The notes beneath the pieces are model-generated. The model did not search any database. It saw only the letters and a list, made by a program, of their open reading frames with translations, and was not told where the DNA came from. Positions 1 to 9,495 of a DNA stretch of 64,000 nt are shown here, piece by piece. The position numbers were made by a program, and so were the translations under genes. The DNA comes from Scytonema tolypothrichoides VB-61278 (GTDB taxonomy: Bacteria > Cyanobacteriota > Cyanobacteriia > Cyanobacteriales > Nostocaceae). The stretch spans positions 215,254 through 279,253 of the forward strand of contig NZ_JXCA02000022.1 in the NCBI RefSeq assembly GCF_000828085.3. Reading direction: 5' to 3'. The number at the start of each line of letters is the position of its first letter. Within the stretch, counting starts at the first letter, position 1.

Positions 1-528
1 ATAGAGGTTTGGAGTATGGATGAGCATCGTTTGGGCCTTCATCCAATTCTGCGTCGAGTTTGGATACCAGAAGCAGAACAACCGTTCGCTTCAGTACAGC
101 AAACGTATAAATGGATGTGGCTGTATGGGTTTGTACATCCAGAATCCGGAGAAACATATTGGTGGATTCTGCCCAGTGTGAATACTCAATTATTTAATCG
201 AGTTTTAGCTGATTTTGCTCAAGAGTATGGTCTTGGAAATCAAAAACGAGTCCTCCTGGCTGTTGACCAAGCAGGTTGGCATACAAGTAATGATTTAAAC
301 CTGCCAGAAGGTATTGATTTAATGTACTTACCCGCGTACTCACCTGAATTACAACCTGCTGAACGATTATGGCCCCTGACAAATGAAATCGTCGCGAATT
401 CTTCACCATCGTCTTTGGACGAAATGGAAGAGCTCTTGGTTTATCGCTGCCAACAACTAATGAAACAGCACGATTTAATCTCTGGACTAACTTGCTACTA
501 CTGGTGGCCCAGAACCAGGGCGGCTTAA
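1..528 (+). CDS. IS630-family transposase, C-terminal part (5' end outside window)
   Basis: The reading frame is open to the first base of the window, so the gene is 5'-truncated by the window edge and the ATG at 16 is internal. The visible part is the DDE catalytic half of an IS630/Tc1-type transposase: first Asp in MDEHRLGL, second Asp in LLAVDQAGWH, and the final Glu in the LQPAERLW block about 34 residues later. Such enzymes cut and paste the element at TA dinucleotides. The tail after the last Glu is intact to the stop. The terminal repeat follows directly. The element sits 22 bp beyond the stop codon of the convergent ABC ATPase gene, so it did not interrupt that gene. Activity cannot be judged without the missing N-terminal helix-turn-helix. 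Confidence 0.9.
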   Translation: MEVWSMDEHRLGLHPILRRVWIPEAEQPFASVQQTYKWMWLYGFVHPESGETYWWILPSVNTQLFNRVLADFAQEYGLGNQKRVLLAVDQAGWHTSNDLNLPEGIDLMYLPAYSPELQPAERLWPLTNEIVANSSPSSLDEMEELLVYRCQQLMKQHDLISGLTCYYWWPRTRAA

Positions 529-554
529 TTATAAGTATTCATCCGGACATGATA
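529..554 (+). repeat. Right terminal repeat of the IS630-type element
   Basis: The 26-bp end runs from TTATAAGTATTC to CCGGACATGATA and finishes with TA, the usual IS630 target dinucleotide. The same end, with two mismatches, closes a non-autonomous element at 54246-54271. The left end lies outside the window. Confidence 0.65.
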
Positions 555-576
555 TTACACCCCTAATTCTTGACAG

Positions 577-1896
577 CTAATTTGGAAATATTGCCAGTTC
601 CGTTTCCGGGTCGAAAAAGTGCAGTTTTTCTGGCGTTAGAGATAACCACAGTTCCTCGCCACAAGACACAAAACGTTCTGGAGGAACTCGCACTTGCACT
701 TCCTTTGTCCCAAAGGTTGATTTTTGAAAACCTGGTTGAACAAGTCTTGTGGAAAGATATGTATCATTTCCCAGATTTTCTACTAATTCCACTTGCACCT
801 GTAGATTTTTATTTGCAGGTACGCTCAAAATTAAATGTTCTGGGCGAATTCCTAAAATAAGGGTTTTTCCATCATATTTTTGCAAAGCTTCACCGCAAAC
901 TGCTGGTAAAGTGAAGCGAAAATCACCATTGGTAATCAATTGGGGAGCATGGAATTTTACAGGGATAAAATTCATCGGTGGTGAGCCAATAAATTCTGCA
1001 ACAAAGCGGTTGGCTGGACGATTATAAAGTTCCAAGGGGGATGCAACTTGTTGGAGTTGACCATGATTAAGAATAGCAATGCGATCGCCCATCGTCATAG
1101 CTTCAGTTTGATCATGAGTCACATAAATTGTCGTGACGCCCAACTGACGCTGTAGTTTGACAATTTGGGCGCGGGTTTCGGCGCGGAGTTTTGCATCCAA
1201 GTTAGAAAGCGGTTCATCCATCAAAAATACTTGGGGATTACGTGCGATCGCCCTTCCCAAAGCAACCCTTTGCCTTTGTCCACCAGACAGTTGCTTGGGT
1301 AAACGATTTAACAGTGCTTCAATTTGCAACAGTTGAGCCACTGTACGCACCTGCTCATGCACAGCCCGTTCTCTATCAGAAATATATCTCAGTCCCTTGG
1401 GAAGCGTCCTTGTCATTCCTACCAACGCATTTTCTGCCCAGTTGGAAATTCTTGCTTCCTCTGCTTCCCCTGCTCCCAAAGCTTCCCCACCTCGCAGAGG
1501 ACGGCGTCGTAGCCCAAAAGCAATGTTGTCATACACGGTCATATGGGGATAGAGGGCGTAATTTTGAAACACCATTGCGATGTCGCGTTCCTTGGGGGGT
1601 AAATCATTGATCAGGCGATCGCCCACCCAAATATTACCGCCTGTCATCACTTCCAAGCCAGCAATTAACCGCAGAAGGGTGCTTTTTCCACAACCGGAAG
1701 GTCCCACTAGCACCATAAATTCACCATCTGCGATCGTTAGGTTAATCCGCCGCAGGACGTTGAGGCTTTCTCCACGGTGAACAACTGTATCGCCTTCCTT
1801 CCCAGAGGTAACAGACGGTTGTGTTTGGGATACAACACCTTCCCCTCTTCGAGGGGGAAAACTTTTATAAACGTTTTCTAAAACAACTTGCGCCAC
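577..1896 (-). CDS. ABC transporter ATP-binding protein, MalK/UgpC type
   Basis: Cytoplasmic ATPase subunit of a carbohydrate-type ABC importer. Walker A GPSGCGKST is at residues 65-73, the Q-loop Gln at 111, signature LSGGQ at 203-207, Walker B VFLMDEP at 223-229, and an H-loop in YVTHD. The C-terminal third is the OB-like regulatory domain of the MalK/UgpC family. At 439 residues it is longer than the usual 360-370. The extra length is an N-terminal insert (about 18-45) and a Gly/Ala/Glu-rich insert between the Q-loop and signature (about 132-182). The start is GTG, supported by the MAQVVLENVYKSF opening typical of the family. No permease or binding-protein genes are adjacent, which is common for shared ATPases in cyanobacteria. 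Substrate unknown. Confidence 0.92.
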   Translation of the reverse strand: MAQVVLENVYKSFPPRRGEGVVSQTQPSVTSGKEGDTVVHRGESLNVLRRINLTIADGEFMVLVGPSGCGKSTLLRLIAGLEVMTGGNIWVGDRLINDLPPKERDIAMVFQNYALYPHMTVYDNIAFGLRRRPLRGGEALGAGEAEEARISNWAENALVGMTRTLPKGLRYISDRERAVHEQVRTVAQLLQIEALLNRLPKQLSGGQRQRVALGRAIARNPQVFLMDEPLSNLDAKLRAETRAQIVKLQRQLGVTTIYVTHDQTEAMTMGDRIAILNHGQLQQVASPLELYNRPANRFVAEFIGSPPMNFIPVKFHAPQLITNGDFRFTLPAVCGEALQKYDGKTLILGIRPEHLILSVPANKNLQVQVELVENLGNDTYLSTRLVQPGFQKSTFGTKEVQVRVPPERFVSCGEELWLSLTPEKLHFFDPETELAIFPN

Positions 1897-2203
1897 GAGA
1901 ATTTAAGGTAACTGTAATAATCACTAGTCATTCGTCATTAGTTATAAATTACTAAAGACAAAGGACTAACGACAGATAACGAAGGTTTAGCGCTGATCAT
2001 ACACGCTAGAAGAGAATACGAAAAGTAAAAACGTGACCTAAGCGTCAAGTTAATCGCTTTTGGCATTTTCCCAGTTCATGTCAAGATAAATTTCTAAGTT
2101 TTTATTTTTGTTGTGTTCATTATTACAAATGACCAATGATTCATTAAGAGTTTTTTATGGTACAATTATACTAATAAAGTGTCAAAATCAATGCTTTTTT
2201 CAG
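1897..2203. other. Intergenic gap between ABC ATPase and the ssb leader
   Basis: AT-rich stretch with no convincing gene. It contains short repeats of the form AGTCATT/GACTAAC near 1920-1970. Together with 2204-2456 it forms the space between two divergently transcribed genes. Confidence 0.5.
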
Positions 2204-2419
2204 TCAGGCGGAGGTTGTAAACAGGGTATTCCTCACTGTTTGCGACAGTTGCTTGGCTTTTATGCTAGAAATGACTGAAAACTGAGCTTTTTCAAATAAA
2301 TTTGTCAAAAAGCCAGATATTTTCATTATTGTTCGATCTTCAAAAGCGTTTATGCGAATCCCTTCATCCACTCTTTCCGACATTTTATCAATCAGCAAGG
2401 GCGCTACATCTTTTTCCAC
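2204..2419 (-). CDS. Possible small hypothetical protein (weak)
   Basis: A 71-codon frame starting at GTG and divergent from ssb. Its composition (charged N-terminal half, MSERVDEGIRINAFEDR, then a mixed tail) reads like real protein, but I recognise no family, see no clear Shine-Dalgarno site, and it lies fully in the ssb upstream region. It could be a decayed gene or chance. Confidence 0.25.
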   Translation of the reverse strand: MEKDVAPLLIDKMSERVDEGIRINAFEDRTIMKISGFLTNLFEKAQFSVISSIKAKQLSQTVRNTLFTTSA

Positions 2420-2456
2420 GAATTAGGAGTTATTTTCATAAGGAGGATTTGATTTC

Positions 2457-3104
2457 ATGAATAGTTGCATATTGTTAGCAGAAATAATTCAAGAACCACA
2501 ACTGCGTTTTACAGCAGATAACCTGGAAGTGACTGAAATGCTGGTGCAGTTTCCTTCAGTCCGAGAGGGAGAACCTCCAGCAACCTTAAAAGTGGTAGGC
2601 TGGGGAAGTTTAGCAAAAGAGATTCAGCAAAACTATCACCAAGGCGATCACGTTCTTCTGGAAGGACGTCTAGCAATGAATACCATCGAACGTCCAGAAG
2701 GGTTTAAAGAAAAACGTGCTGAATTGACAGTGCAAAAGATTCACTCTCTCTTAACAGCGATTAATACTAGCTCATCACCAGCAGCTGTCAACACACAATT
2801 AGCGCCTGTAGCATCTGTTCCAAAAACGACTCCTACTCAGGAGTCGCCCCTCCCCACACCAACTCCAGTCACAAGCAAGGTTGGTGTTTTTCCCCAAGAC
2901 GACAGACCACAACAGGGCAGATCCCAAAGCACAAATATTGAGCGCAATACTTATGAAGTCACACCAACCGAAGAACCCGATCCAGACGATATTCCGTTTG
3001 TGCGATCTGTTTACTCCCGAACCAGTTGGGCACATGAACTCTGTGACTCTTATGAGTTAGAAGCTAATGCTTACTCAAAAACAGTAGAGCAAATTAAACC
3101 CTAA
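2457..3104 (+). CDS. ssb: Single-stranded DNA-binding protein (SSB family)
   Basis: OB-fold SSB of 215 residues that coats single-stranded DNA in replication, recombination and repair. The OB domain covers about residues 1-100 (SCILLAEI start, VVGWGSLAKEI, GDHVLLEGRLAM). It is followed by a Pro/Thr/Gln-rich linker. The acidic DDIPF motif that normally ends SSB and binds partner proteins is present at 177-181, but is followed by 34 more residues. The start is well supported by an AAGGAGG site nine bases upstream of the ATG. It may be a specialised cyanobacterial paralogue rather than the housekeeping SSB. Confidence 0.88.
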   Translation: MNSCILLAEIIQEPQLRFTADNLEVTEMLVQFPSVREGEPPATLKVVGWGSLAKEIQQNYHQGDHVLLEGRLAMNTIERPEGFKEKRAELTVQKIHSLLTAINTSSSPAAVNTQLAPVASVPKTTPTQESPLPTPTPVTSKVGVFPQDDRPQQGRSQSTNIERNTYEVTPTEEPDPDDIPFVRSVYSRTSWAHELCDSYELEANAYSKTVEQIKP

Positions 3105-3287
3105 AAAAGTTGAACTTGCTTAACAGGGTGATGGTAGTGTGAAATTTCACCCCTGTGAGTTTCGCAGTCACAGAACGTACCACACCCTGAGATTGATTAT
3201 CAAAAGATGCATGGAAATCTATACTGTGAGAGTATTTTCTTGCGATAATTCCCAAGGGGTAAACGGAGATTTTATGGAGCAAAATAA

Positions 3288-4940
3288 ATGACTCTCAAAC
3301 GGTTGGGTTTAATCATACTAACGCTGGTTGCAACACTGCTTGCAGGCTCGGCTTTGTTGGGTAGTTGGCAGGAACCTCAGTTCCAAAGTCGTTTGGAACT
3401 CTACCAAACAAATATTGTGCTGCAAGCTGCTTCTTGGGAACCGCCAAATGACAACAGCAATTTCAAGCCATTGCAGGATGCACTCCTTGGCGTCAAACCT
3501 GTTGAAAGCGCTACAGAACAATATCAACAGACGCGCCAATCAGCTCAAACTAATTTAGAAAAAGCGAAAAAGCAACTAGCACAGCTTCAGTCTCAACCGG
3601 TTACGACTCCTACAACCCCAAAATCGCAATCGGAATATCCTCCTGTGCTTCAGTTTCAACCCGCTACGACTCCTACAACCCCAAAATCGCAATCGGAATA
3701 TCCTCCTGTTACTAACACCTCTAGTGAATTACAGCAACAACAATTGCAGCAATCGCTCAAAGGACTGCAAAAATTGATTGCTGAATTAGACTTGCGACTG
3801 GGAATTTTACAAGCGAATCAAGGAAAGATAGATGCAGCTTTGAAAACTTGGAGTCAATTGCAGCAACGATCAGACATTAATCCTGAATTTGATAAAGCTG
3901 CTGCTGTGTTGGCTGGGCTTTGGAGTGATCCCCCGCGTATTTTGCCAAATGCTGAACGACTGATTCAAAATAATTTAGAAGGTTGGTTTCGCTATACTGC
4001 TGTTGATCAGCTATACCGACTTCAACAACGTCAAGATGCTTTAGCAGATCTTGAAACCATTCAACAAAAAACTGCTGAACAAGCTATTTTGAAATTAGCA
4101 GTTATTGGTACTATTCCTGCCTTAACAGCATTTTTTGGTGTTGGGCTGGTGATATTTCTGATAGGTCAGCGCCTTATCAAAGGGAAAACATCTCTATTGG
4201 CTGAAAATTCAGATGTGCGTTGGTCAACACCTTGGGATGGTGAAACAATTTTACAAGTTTTTGTCATAGGCTTTTTCTTGATCGGACAAATCACCGGACA
4301 AATCATAGTGCCCCTAACAATCGAACTGCTTCCCATCCCACGTCCTACGCAGAATGTCAAAATACAAGCATTATATGTCTTGATAAGTTACCTGTTAGTG
4401 GCATTTGGTGCCCTATCAGTGCTGTATTTATCTATCAAACGCTTTTTTCCTCTACCAGAGAACTGGTTTCGTTTTCGGTTACAGGGTAGCTGGTTTTTAT
4501 GGGGGCTGGGTGGCTATTGCGTAGCATTGCCCATAGTAGTGGTTGTGTCTTTAATCAATCAACAGCTATGGCAAGGACAAGGTGGTAGCAATCCTCTGTT
4601 ACAACTGGCGTTAGAAAGCCAAGATACTGTGGCGCTTGCTATATTCTTCTCTACCGCTGCTATTGCTGCCCCAATTTTTGAAGAAGTTTTGTTTCGCGGC
4701 TTTTTGTTACCCTCCCTTACCCGTTACTTATCTGTATGGGGATCAATTCTTGCAAGTGCTTTTCTGTTTGCAGTTGCTCATCTGAGCTTATCTGAAATTT
4801 TACCGCTCTTCGCCCTCGGTATTGTCTTGGGTGTTGTTTACACGCGATCGCGCAACCTCCTTGCTCCCATGCTTCTTCACAGCCTTTGGAATAGCGGCAC
4901 TTTGTTAAGCTTGTTTGTCTTAGGTAGCAGTGGTCAATAA
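3288..4940 (+). CDS. CPBP-family intramembrane glutamic endopeptidase
   Basis: Membrane protein of 550 residues. One N-terminal membrane segment (about 5-25) is followed by a long soluble coiled-coil/TPR-like region rich in Gln and Ala (about 60-270), then about eight membrane segments. The C-terminal CPBP (CAAX protease/Abi) domain has the expected motifs: EEVLFRG near 464-470, FAVAH near 493-497 and LLHSLWN near 529-535. These provide the catalytic Glu and His residues. Family members cleave prenylated or other membrane proteins; many bacterial ones have unknown substrates. A 21-residue segment is duplicated in tandem in the linker. ATG follows a GGAGCAAAATAA context. Confidence 0.85.
   Translation: MTLKRLGLIILTLVATLLAGSALLGSWQEPQFQSRLELYQTNIVLQAASWEPPNDNSNFKPLQDALLGVKPVESATEQYQQTRQSAQTNLEKAKKQLAQLQSQPVTTPTTPKSQSEYPPVLQFQPATTPTTPKSQSEYPPVTNTSSELQQQQLQQSLKGLQKLIAELDLRLGILQANQGKIDAALKTWSQLQQRSDINPEFDKAAAVLAGLWSDPPRILPNAERLIQNNLEGWFRYTAVDQLYRLQQRQDALADLETIQQKTAEQAILKLAVIGTIPALTAFFGVGLVIFLIGQRLIKGKTSLLAENSDVRWSTPWDGETILQVFVIGFFLIGQITGQIIVPLTIELLPIPRPTQNVKIQALYVLISYLLVAFGALSVLYLSIKRFFPLPENWFRFRLQGSWFLWGLGGYCVALPIVVVVSLINQQLWQGQGGSNPLLQLALESQDTVALAIFFSTAAIAAPIFEEVLFRGFLLPSLTRYLSVWGSILASAFLFAVAHLSLSEILPLFALGIVLGVVYTRSRNLLAPMLLHSLWNSGTLLSLFVLGSSGQ
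3585..3710 (+). repeat. Two tandem 63-bp units inside the CPBP protease gene
   Basis: Units 3585-3647 and 3648-3710 are near-identical and keep the frame. Each encodes a 21-residue Pro/Thr/Gln-rich linker ending in QSEYPPV. This looks like a recent slippage or unequal-crossover duplication. Confidence 0.9.
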
Positions 4941-5643
4941 TACTTTGTGTTTGCCGAAAACAATACTTAGAAAATTTACGTGATTTTTACAAAACTTTAC
5001 AAAATCATTCTTGGTATTTAGTGCACATTAGTGCTATTTTTAATGCACAGATATTGTCAAGGGTAAAACTTACTACAATATTTTGTAAGTATAAAAGTCT
5101 AAACCCTTCATAAGGTGAAATAAAAAACTAGCAACTCCACTTTTGATGAATCGTCAAGATTCTTATAACGTGGAGTGCAAGAATTTATCTGATTGTAGAG
5201 GGCAGTTAAGCGCTTAAAAACATACTAGTATGTCAATGAAAATAAAAAAATTCCGGAAATAACAATCCTTAAATTGTAAAAAGTAAGTGGCATCACCGTA
5301 GCTTTGCGTAAATGGTCAAGAATTCTTTTTGGAGTTCTTTTCTGGCATGAAATTTCGTCGCAAAACAGCTGTATTGGAATTTCTCGTTAAAGTAAAGAAA
5401 CAGGGGTTATTGAGAAGTGCAGTTTCAGATGCTGCCTGAAAACTTCCTCAATCCTAAACTGTAGTGTCCTTTGTAAACGAGTGGCATGCCATTTTTGTAT
5501 GTTGGTTTTTGTGTTTCGGTCGTATTTCCACTGAAAGACAAAAAAGCATGAAGATCAAGTAAGCAGACAAACAAAACTTATTTGAGAAAAATATACAGCC
5601 TTAATTTTATACATCACATAGAAAGTGCAGGAGCTTGATACAT
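4941..5643. other. Intergenic region with a nested hairpin
   Basis: About 700 bp without a gene I can support. It holds a nested inverted repeat at about 5127-5170: outer arms ACTCCAC/GTGGAGT and inner arms GAATC/GATTC. This could be an RNA hairpin or mobile-element remnant. Confidence 0.45.
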
Positions 5644-5919
5644 ATGGCAAATCTTACCCCCAGTCACGCCACCAAACAACTTTTGGCTGGATACTGCGGC
5701 ATTATTTTTGGAGGTTTTGGTGTTCATAAATTTATTCTTGGGTATGCACCAGAAGGATTGATAATGCTGGTCATTTCTTTAATCGGTGGTTATTTTACCT
5801 ACGGATTGACATTGTTAATTATGCAGCTTGTGGGTTTAGTTGAAGGGATGATTTATTTGAACAAATCCCATAATGAATTTGTTGATACTTACTTCCTTAA
5901 AAAGCAGGGGTGGTTTTAG
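5644..5919 (+). CDS. TM2 domain-containing membrane protein
   Basis: A 91-residue protein with two membrane segments: LLAGYCGIIFGGFGVHKFILG and a second around LIMLVISLIGGYFTYGLTLL. The pattern GxFGxHKFxLG is the TM2 domain signature; function in bacteria is unknown. I place the start at ATG 5644 because AGGAG (5629-5633) lies ten bases upstream. An in-frame TTG nine bases earlier would overlap that site. Confidence 0.85.
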   Translation: MANLTPSHATKQLLAGYCGIIFGGFGVHKFILGYAPEGLIMLVISLIGGYFTYGLTLLIMQLVGLVEGMIYLNKSHNEFVDTYFLKKQGWF

Positions 5920-6415
5920 AAATCTTTATCTTAGTATTGAATCTCTTTTTTAGATTTCTATTCTCAGTACATAAAGTTATAATTTGACAGCAGTAGGATG
6001 GCCACTGCCTATCCTATAGATGAAGATGAAATACTTATGGCTATTTGCAGCAGATAGCTACTATTCCTTATTCCTTGCCCATGTGTCACAAACCGGAAAA
6101 TTCAATCTCTTTTTGATTCATTCACCTTTGAGTAAAGATGTTTCTGTATTGATCACAATAGTCTTGGGCAAAACGCAGAAGCTGGAATGTTTCCAAAAGA
6201 TTTTGACGCTTACTTTGTAACTATGGCAAGTCATCCAGTCATAGAGAATGACTGCTGGAGGGCGCACCATGTCCTCCGGACATATTGCGACGAACGATTC
6301 TGAGTTCTTCTTGCTTCAGTATCAATTCATTATTAATACTAAGAAATCAGAAGTCTACTACTGATTACCAACAGACTTTTTGTTGACTCGCAAATATTTT
6401 ATTGATTCTACGAAT
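5920..6415. other. Intergenic region, no supported gene
   Basis: A 66-codon frame around 6020-6220 lacks a ribosome site and family resemblance. A short inverted repeat (GTCCTCCGGAC) lies near 6271-6281. Nothing else stands out. Confidence 0.4.
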
Positions 6416-6595
6416 ATGCTAACGCTTAAACGTAAAAATATAACCTGGACTATACTCAGCTTATTAGGATTCGTGTATTTCTGTACCATGTCTAATATGG
6501 CAATAAATCCTTTCTGGAGAAGCGAGGTGACTTTGATCTCACTACAAGCTGTTGCAGTGATATCTGTCACTTATTTTCGTTTGAGTCGTCGGTGA
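6416..6595 (+). CDS. Possible small membrane protein
   Basis: A 59-codon frame from ATG with two hydrophobic stretches (WTILSLLGFVYFCTM and LISLQAVAVISVTYF) separated by a short polar loop, ending in basic residues. The topology is coherent for a two-helix membrane protein, but there is no strong Shine-Dalgarno site and no recognised family. Treat as tentative. Confidence 0.3.
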   Translation: MLTLKRKNITWTILSLLGFVYFCTMSNMAINPFWRSEVTLISLQAVAVISVTYFRLSRR

Positions 6596-6816
6596 TAATA
6601 TTACTTTTTAGTGAAAATGTTACGGAAAATCAATTAGAAATTCAAAACCCAAAATGTTTTTCCATAACATATACACAATTAAACCCCAACAAAATCATAA
6701 ATTAACAAAAATTAACAATTATGACAATCAGTCAAAGTTTTGGATTTGGCCTACGCTCAAATTAAAGACGCTTTTAGAAAGGCGTTAAAATTTCTTAGCA
6801 AATCTAAAAACTTTCC

Positions 6817-9273
6817 ATGCACATTGTCTCAAAAACTAACCTTTCCCCAGAAACAGCCTTGACGACAGAGAAAATTACTTTGGATGTCACAGGTATGAAG
6901 TGTGCTGGTTGTGTAAGGGCAGTAGAACGTCATCTGACTCAGTATCCTGGAGTCAAAAATGCCTGTGTGAACCTGGCGACAGAAGTAGCTGTTGCAGAGT
7001 TGGAAGCTGGTGCGGTAGATGTGGATGCACTAGCTAAGCACTTGACAGCAGCTGGGTTCCCAACTCAACCTCGGAAACTTGGTGGAAAAGTAGCAGGTGA
7101 GACACAATTCATACAAGATCCAGTCGAACGACAGCGACAAGAAATGCAAACTGTCAAACGGCAATTCGCTATTGCTGTCGTTCTGCTTGTTTTATCGTTT
7201 ATTGGTCATGTTGCCAGCATTAGCGGTTACGTAATACCAGTTTTGCATAACATCTGGTTTCACTGTGGATTGGCAACAGTAGCGCTTCTGTTTCCTGGGC
7301 GTCCAATTTTAGTGGATGGCTGGGTGGGTTTACGGCACAATGCACCAAACATGAACACCTTGGTGGGATTGGGAACACTCACAGCTTACAGCGCTAGTTT
7401 GGTTGCACTGCTCTTTCCGCACCTTGGTTGGGAGTGCTTCTTTGATGAGCCAGTGATGATGTTGGGCTTTATTTTACTTGGACGGACACTAGAAAAACAA
7501 GCTAGAACTCGGGCTGCAGCAGCATTTAAGGAATTACTTGCGCTTGCGCCGCAGCTAGCGCGGTTAATTGCCAAGCCTAAGACAACTGAAGCAACTTTCT
7601 CATTCTCGAACAGTGCAGGGGTCGTAGAAATTCCAGCTGAGTTGGTGCGTATTGGTGAATGGTTACAGGTTTTGCCAGGAGAGAAAATCCCAGTTGATGG
7701 TGAGGTGCTCCAAGGACAAACAACAGTCGATGAGTCCATGCTGACTGGAGAAGCAGTACCAGTGACAAAGCAACCAGGAGATTTGGTGACGGCAGGGACA
7801 CTTAATCAATCGGGGGCGATCGCCATTCAAGCAATTCGTGTTGGAAGTGATACAACCCTAGCTCAAATCATCGCCTTAGTGGAAACCGCACAAACTCGTA
7901 AAGCACCTGTACAAAAATTAGCAGATACAGTAGCTGGATATTTCACTTACGGTGTTTTGGCAGCGTCTTTGTTGACATTTGTTTTTTGGTACTTTTTCGG
8001 TACTCACATTTGGCATCATGCCGTGATGGCGTATGCCATGCAAATCTCTCACCACTCTTTATTTGGCACATCTCACACTCTACACCTGACAATCTATACA
8101 CCACTGTTAGTGAGTTTAAAGCTAGCAATTGCTGTCATGGTAGTTGCTTGTCCCTGTGCTTTAGGACTTGCCACACCAACAGCGATTCTAGTCGGAACAG
8201 CTGTTGGTGCGGAACGGGGTTTATTAATAAAAGGCGGTGACATTTTAGAAAAAGTTCACCAGTTAGACACGGTGGTGTTTGATAAAACTGGTACTTTGAC
8301 CACTGGTCGTCCAGCAGTGACAGATTGCCTACCTTGTCAAGCAGAAGAAGAAAATGCTTACCTTACCCCTGTTGCTCTTCTTCAACTGGCTGCAGCAGTA
8401 GAAAGCGGTACAATTCATCCTTTAGCAACAGCAATTCAACAAGAGGCGCAACGGCAAGAATTATCTATCCCAGATGCTGTAGACTTTCGCACAGAACCGG
8501 GACTTGGCGTTTCTGCTGTCGTAGAACAGACTTTGGTGCTTTTAGGGAACTGCGATTGGTTGCAATGGCATGGAATTTCTATTAGTGAAACTGCCCAAAA
8601 ACAGGCTCAAGAGTTAGCGACAGATGGAAAAACAATAGTTTTTGTCGCAGTTGGAGATAAAGTAGCCGGACTCATTGCCGTTCAAGATACTCTAAGACCA
8701 GATGCGAAAGCTACAATAGAGAAATTACGCCAAATGGGTTTACGGGTAATGCTGCTCAGTGGAGATACGCAAGACGCCGCAAGTGCAACAGCAAAACAAC
8801 TAGGACTCAATACCGGTTATATTATGGCAGGTGTACCTCCTGTAAAGAAAGCTGCTGCCATAGAAGAATTACAAGCACGAGGAACAAAAGGAAGTACTCG
8901 GCCCTCTGTTGTCGCCATGGTAGGAGATGGTATTAATGATGCTCCAGCGCTATCTCAAGCCGATGTGGGGATTGCTTTACACTCTGGCACCGATATCGCA
9001 ATGGAAACGGCTGAAATTGTCTTAATGCGGGATAAATTAAGTGATGTCGTCGCATCAATACAACTGAGTCGTGCAACTTTAAGCAAAATCCGTCAGAATT
9101 TATTTTGGGCTTTTGCGTATAACACTCTTGGTATTCCTCTAGCTGCTGGTGTTTTATTGCCAAGTTTCGGTTTTGTCTTAAATCCATCGGGTGCAGCTGC
9201 ACTCATGGCTTTTAGCTCTGTTAGTGTCGTGACTAATTCCCTTTTATTACGACGTTTTGCTTATCGCTCTTAA
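6817..9273 (+). CDS. Copper-type P1B heavy-metal translocating ATPase (CtaA/PacS-like)
   Basis: Membrane ATPase of 818 residues that moves a soft metal ion, most likely Cu(I). An N-terminal HMA domain carries GMKCAGC (Cys29, Cys32). Eight membrane segments follow. The intramembrane CPC motif is at 445-447, phosphorylation motif DKTGT at 489-493, and hinge motif GDGINDAP at 703-710. CPC points to Cu(I)/Ag(I). The loop before the CPC helix is unusually long and His-rich (about 395-430: HIWHH, MQISHHS), which may aid metal handling. Cyanobacteria carry CtaA (plasma membrane) and PacS (thylakoid) versions; I cannot separate them from sequence alone. No chaperone or regulator gene is adjacent. Confidence 0.93.
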   Translation: MHIVSKTNLSPETALTTEKITLDVTGMKCAGCVRAVERHLTQYPGVKNACVNLATEVAVAELEAGAVDVDALAKHLTAAGFPTQPRKLGGKVAGETQFIQDPVERQRQEMQTVKRQFAIAVVLLVLSFIGHVASISGYVIPVLHNIWFHCGLATVALLFPGRPILVDGWVGLRHNAPNMNTLVGLGTLTAYSASLVALLFPHLGWECFFDEPVMMLGFILLGRTLEKQARTRAAAAFKELLALAPQLARLIAKPKTTEATFSFSNSAGVVEIPAELVRIGEWLQVLPGEKIPVDGEVLQGQTTVDESMLTGEAVPVTKQPGDLVTAGTLNQSGAIAIQAIRVGSDTTLAQIIALVETAQTRKAPVQKLADTVAGYFTYGVLAASLLTFVFWYFFGTHIWHHAVMAYAMQISHHSLFGTSHTLHLTIYTPLLVSLKLAIAVMVVACPCALGLATPTAILVGTAVGAERGLLIKGGDILEKVHQLDTVVFDKTGTLTTGRPAVTDCLPCQAEEENAYLTPVALLQLAAAVESGTIHPLATAIQQEAQRQELSIPDAVDFRTEPGLGVSAVVEQTLVLLGNCDWLQWHGISISETAQKQAQELATDGKTIVFVAVGDKVAGLIAVQDTLRPDAKATIEKLRQMGLRVMLLSGDTQDAASATAKQLGLNTGYIMAGVPPVKKAAAIEELQARGTKGSTRPSVVAMVGDGINDAPALSQADVGIALHSGTDIAMETAEIVLMRDKLSDVVASIQLSRATLSKIRQNLFWAFAYNTLGIPLAAGVLLPSFGFVLNPSGAAALMAFSSVSVVTNSLLLRRFAYRS

Positions 9274-9407
9274 CTTCCTGTTTTCGAGGTATTATTTGTG
9301 AGCAGAAATATTTGATTTTGCCACTCTCAGGTTCAACTAGGTTGATAGATAGTTCTTTAGAGACGCACAAAATCTGTTAAAACTGCTACAACATCTATAG
9401 TAGTTAA

Positions 9408-9434
9408 AAGAGTAGAACATATTGTTCTACTCTT
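9408..9434 (+). terminator. Perfect 12-bp hairpin downstream of the P-type ATPase
   Basis: Arms AAGAGTAGAACA and TGTTCTACTCTT flank a 3-base loop. The stem is perfect, and lies between the ATPase stop and the FHA gene. The U-tract is poor, so termination is likely but not certain. Confidence 0.6.
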
Positions 9435-9495
9435 ATGTGCAACTAAGAAATTTAAATGCATATAAGATAATTATCATAGACTTTTGCTAAAAAAA

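Noticed and set aside
6020-6220. 66-codon plus-strand frame
   Set aside because: No ribosome site, no family resemblance, unusual composition.
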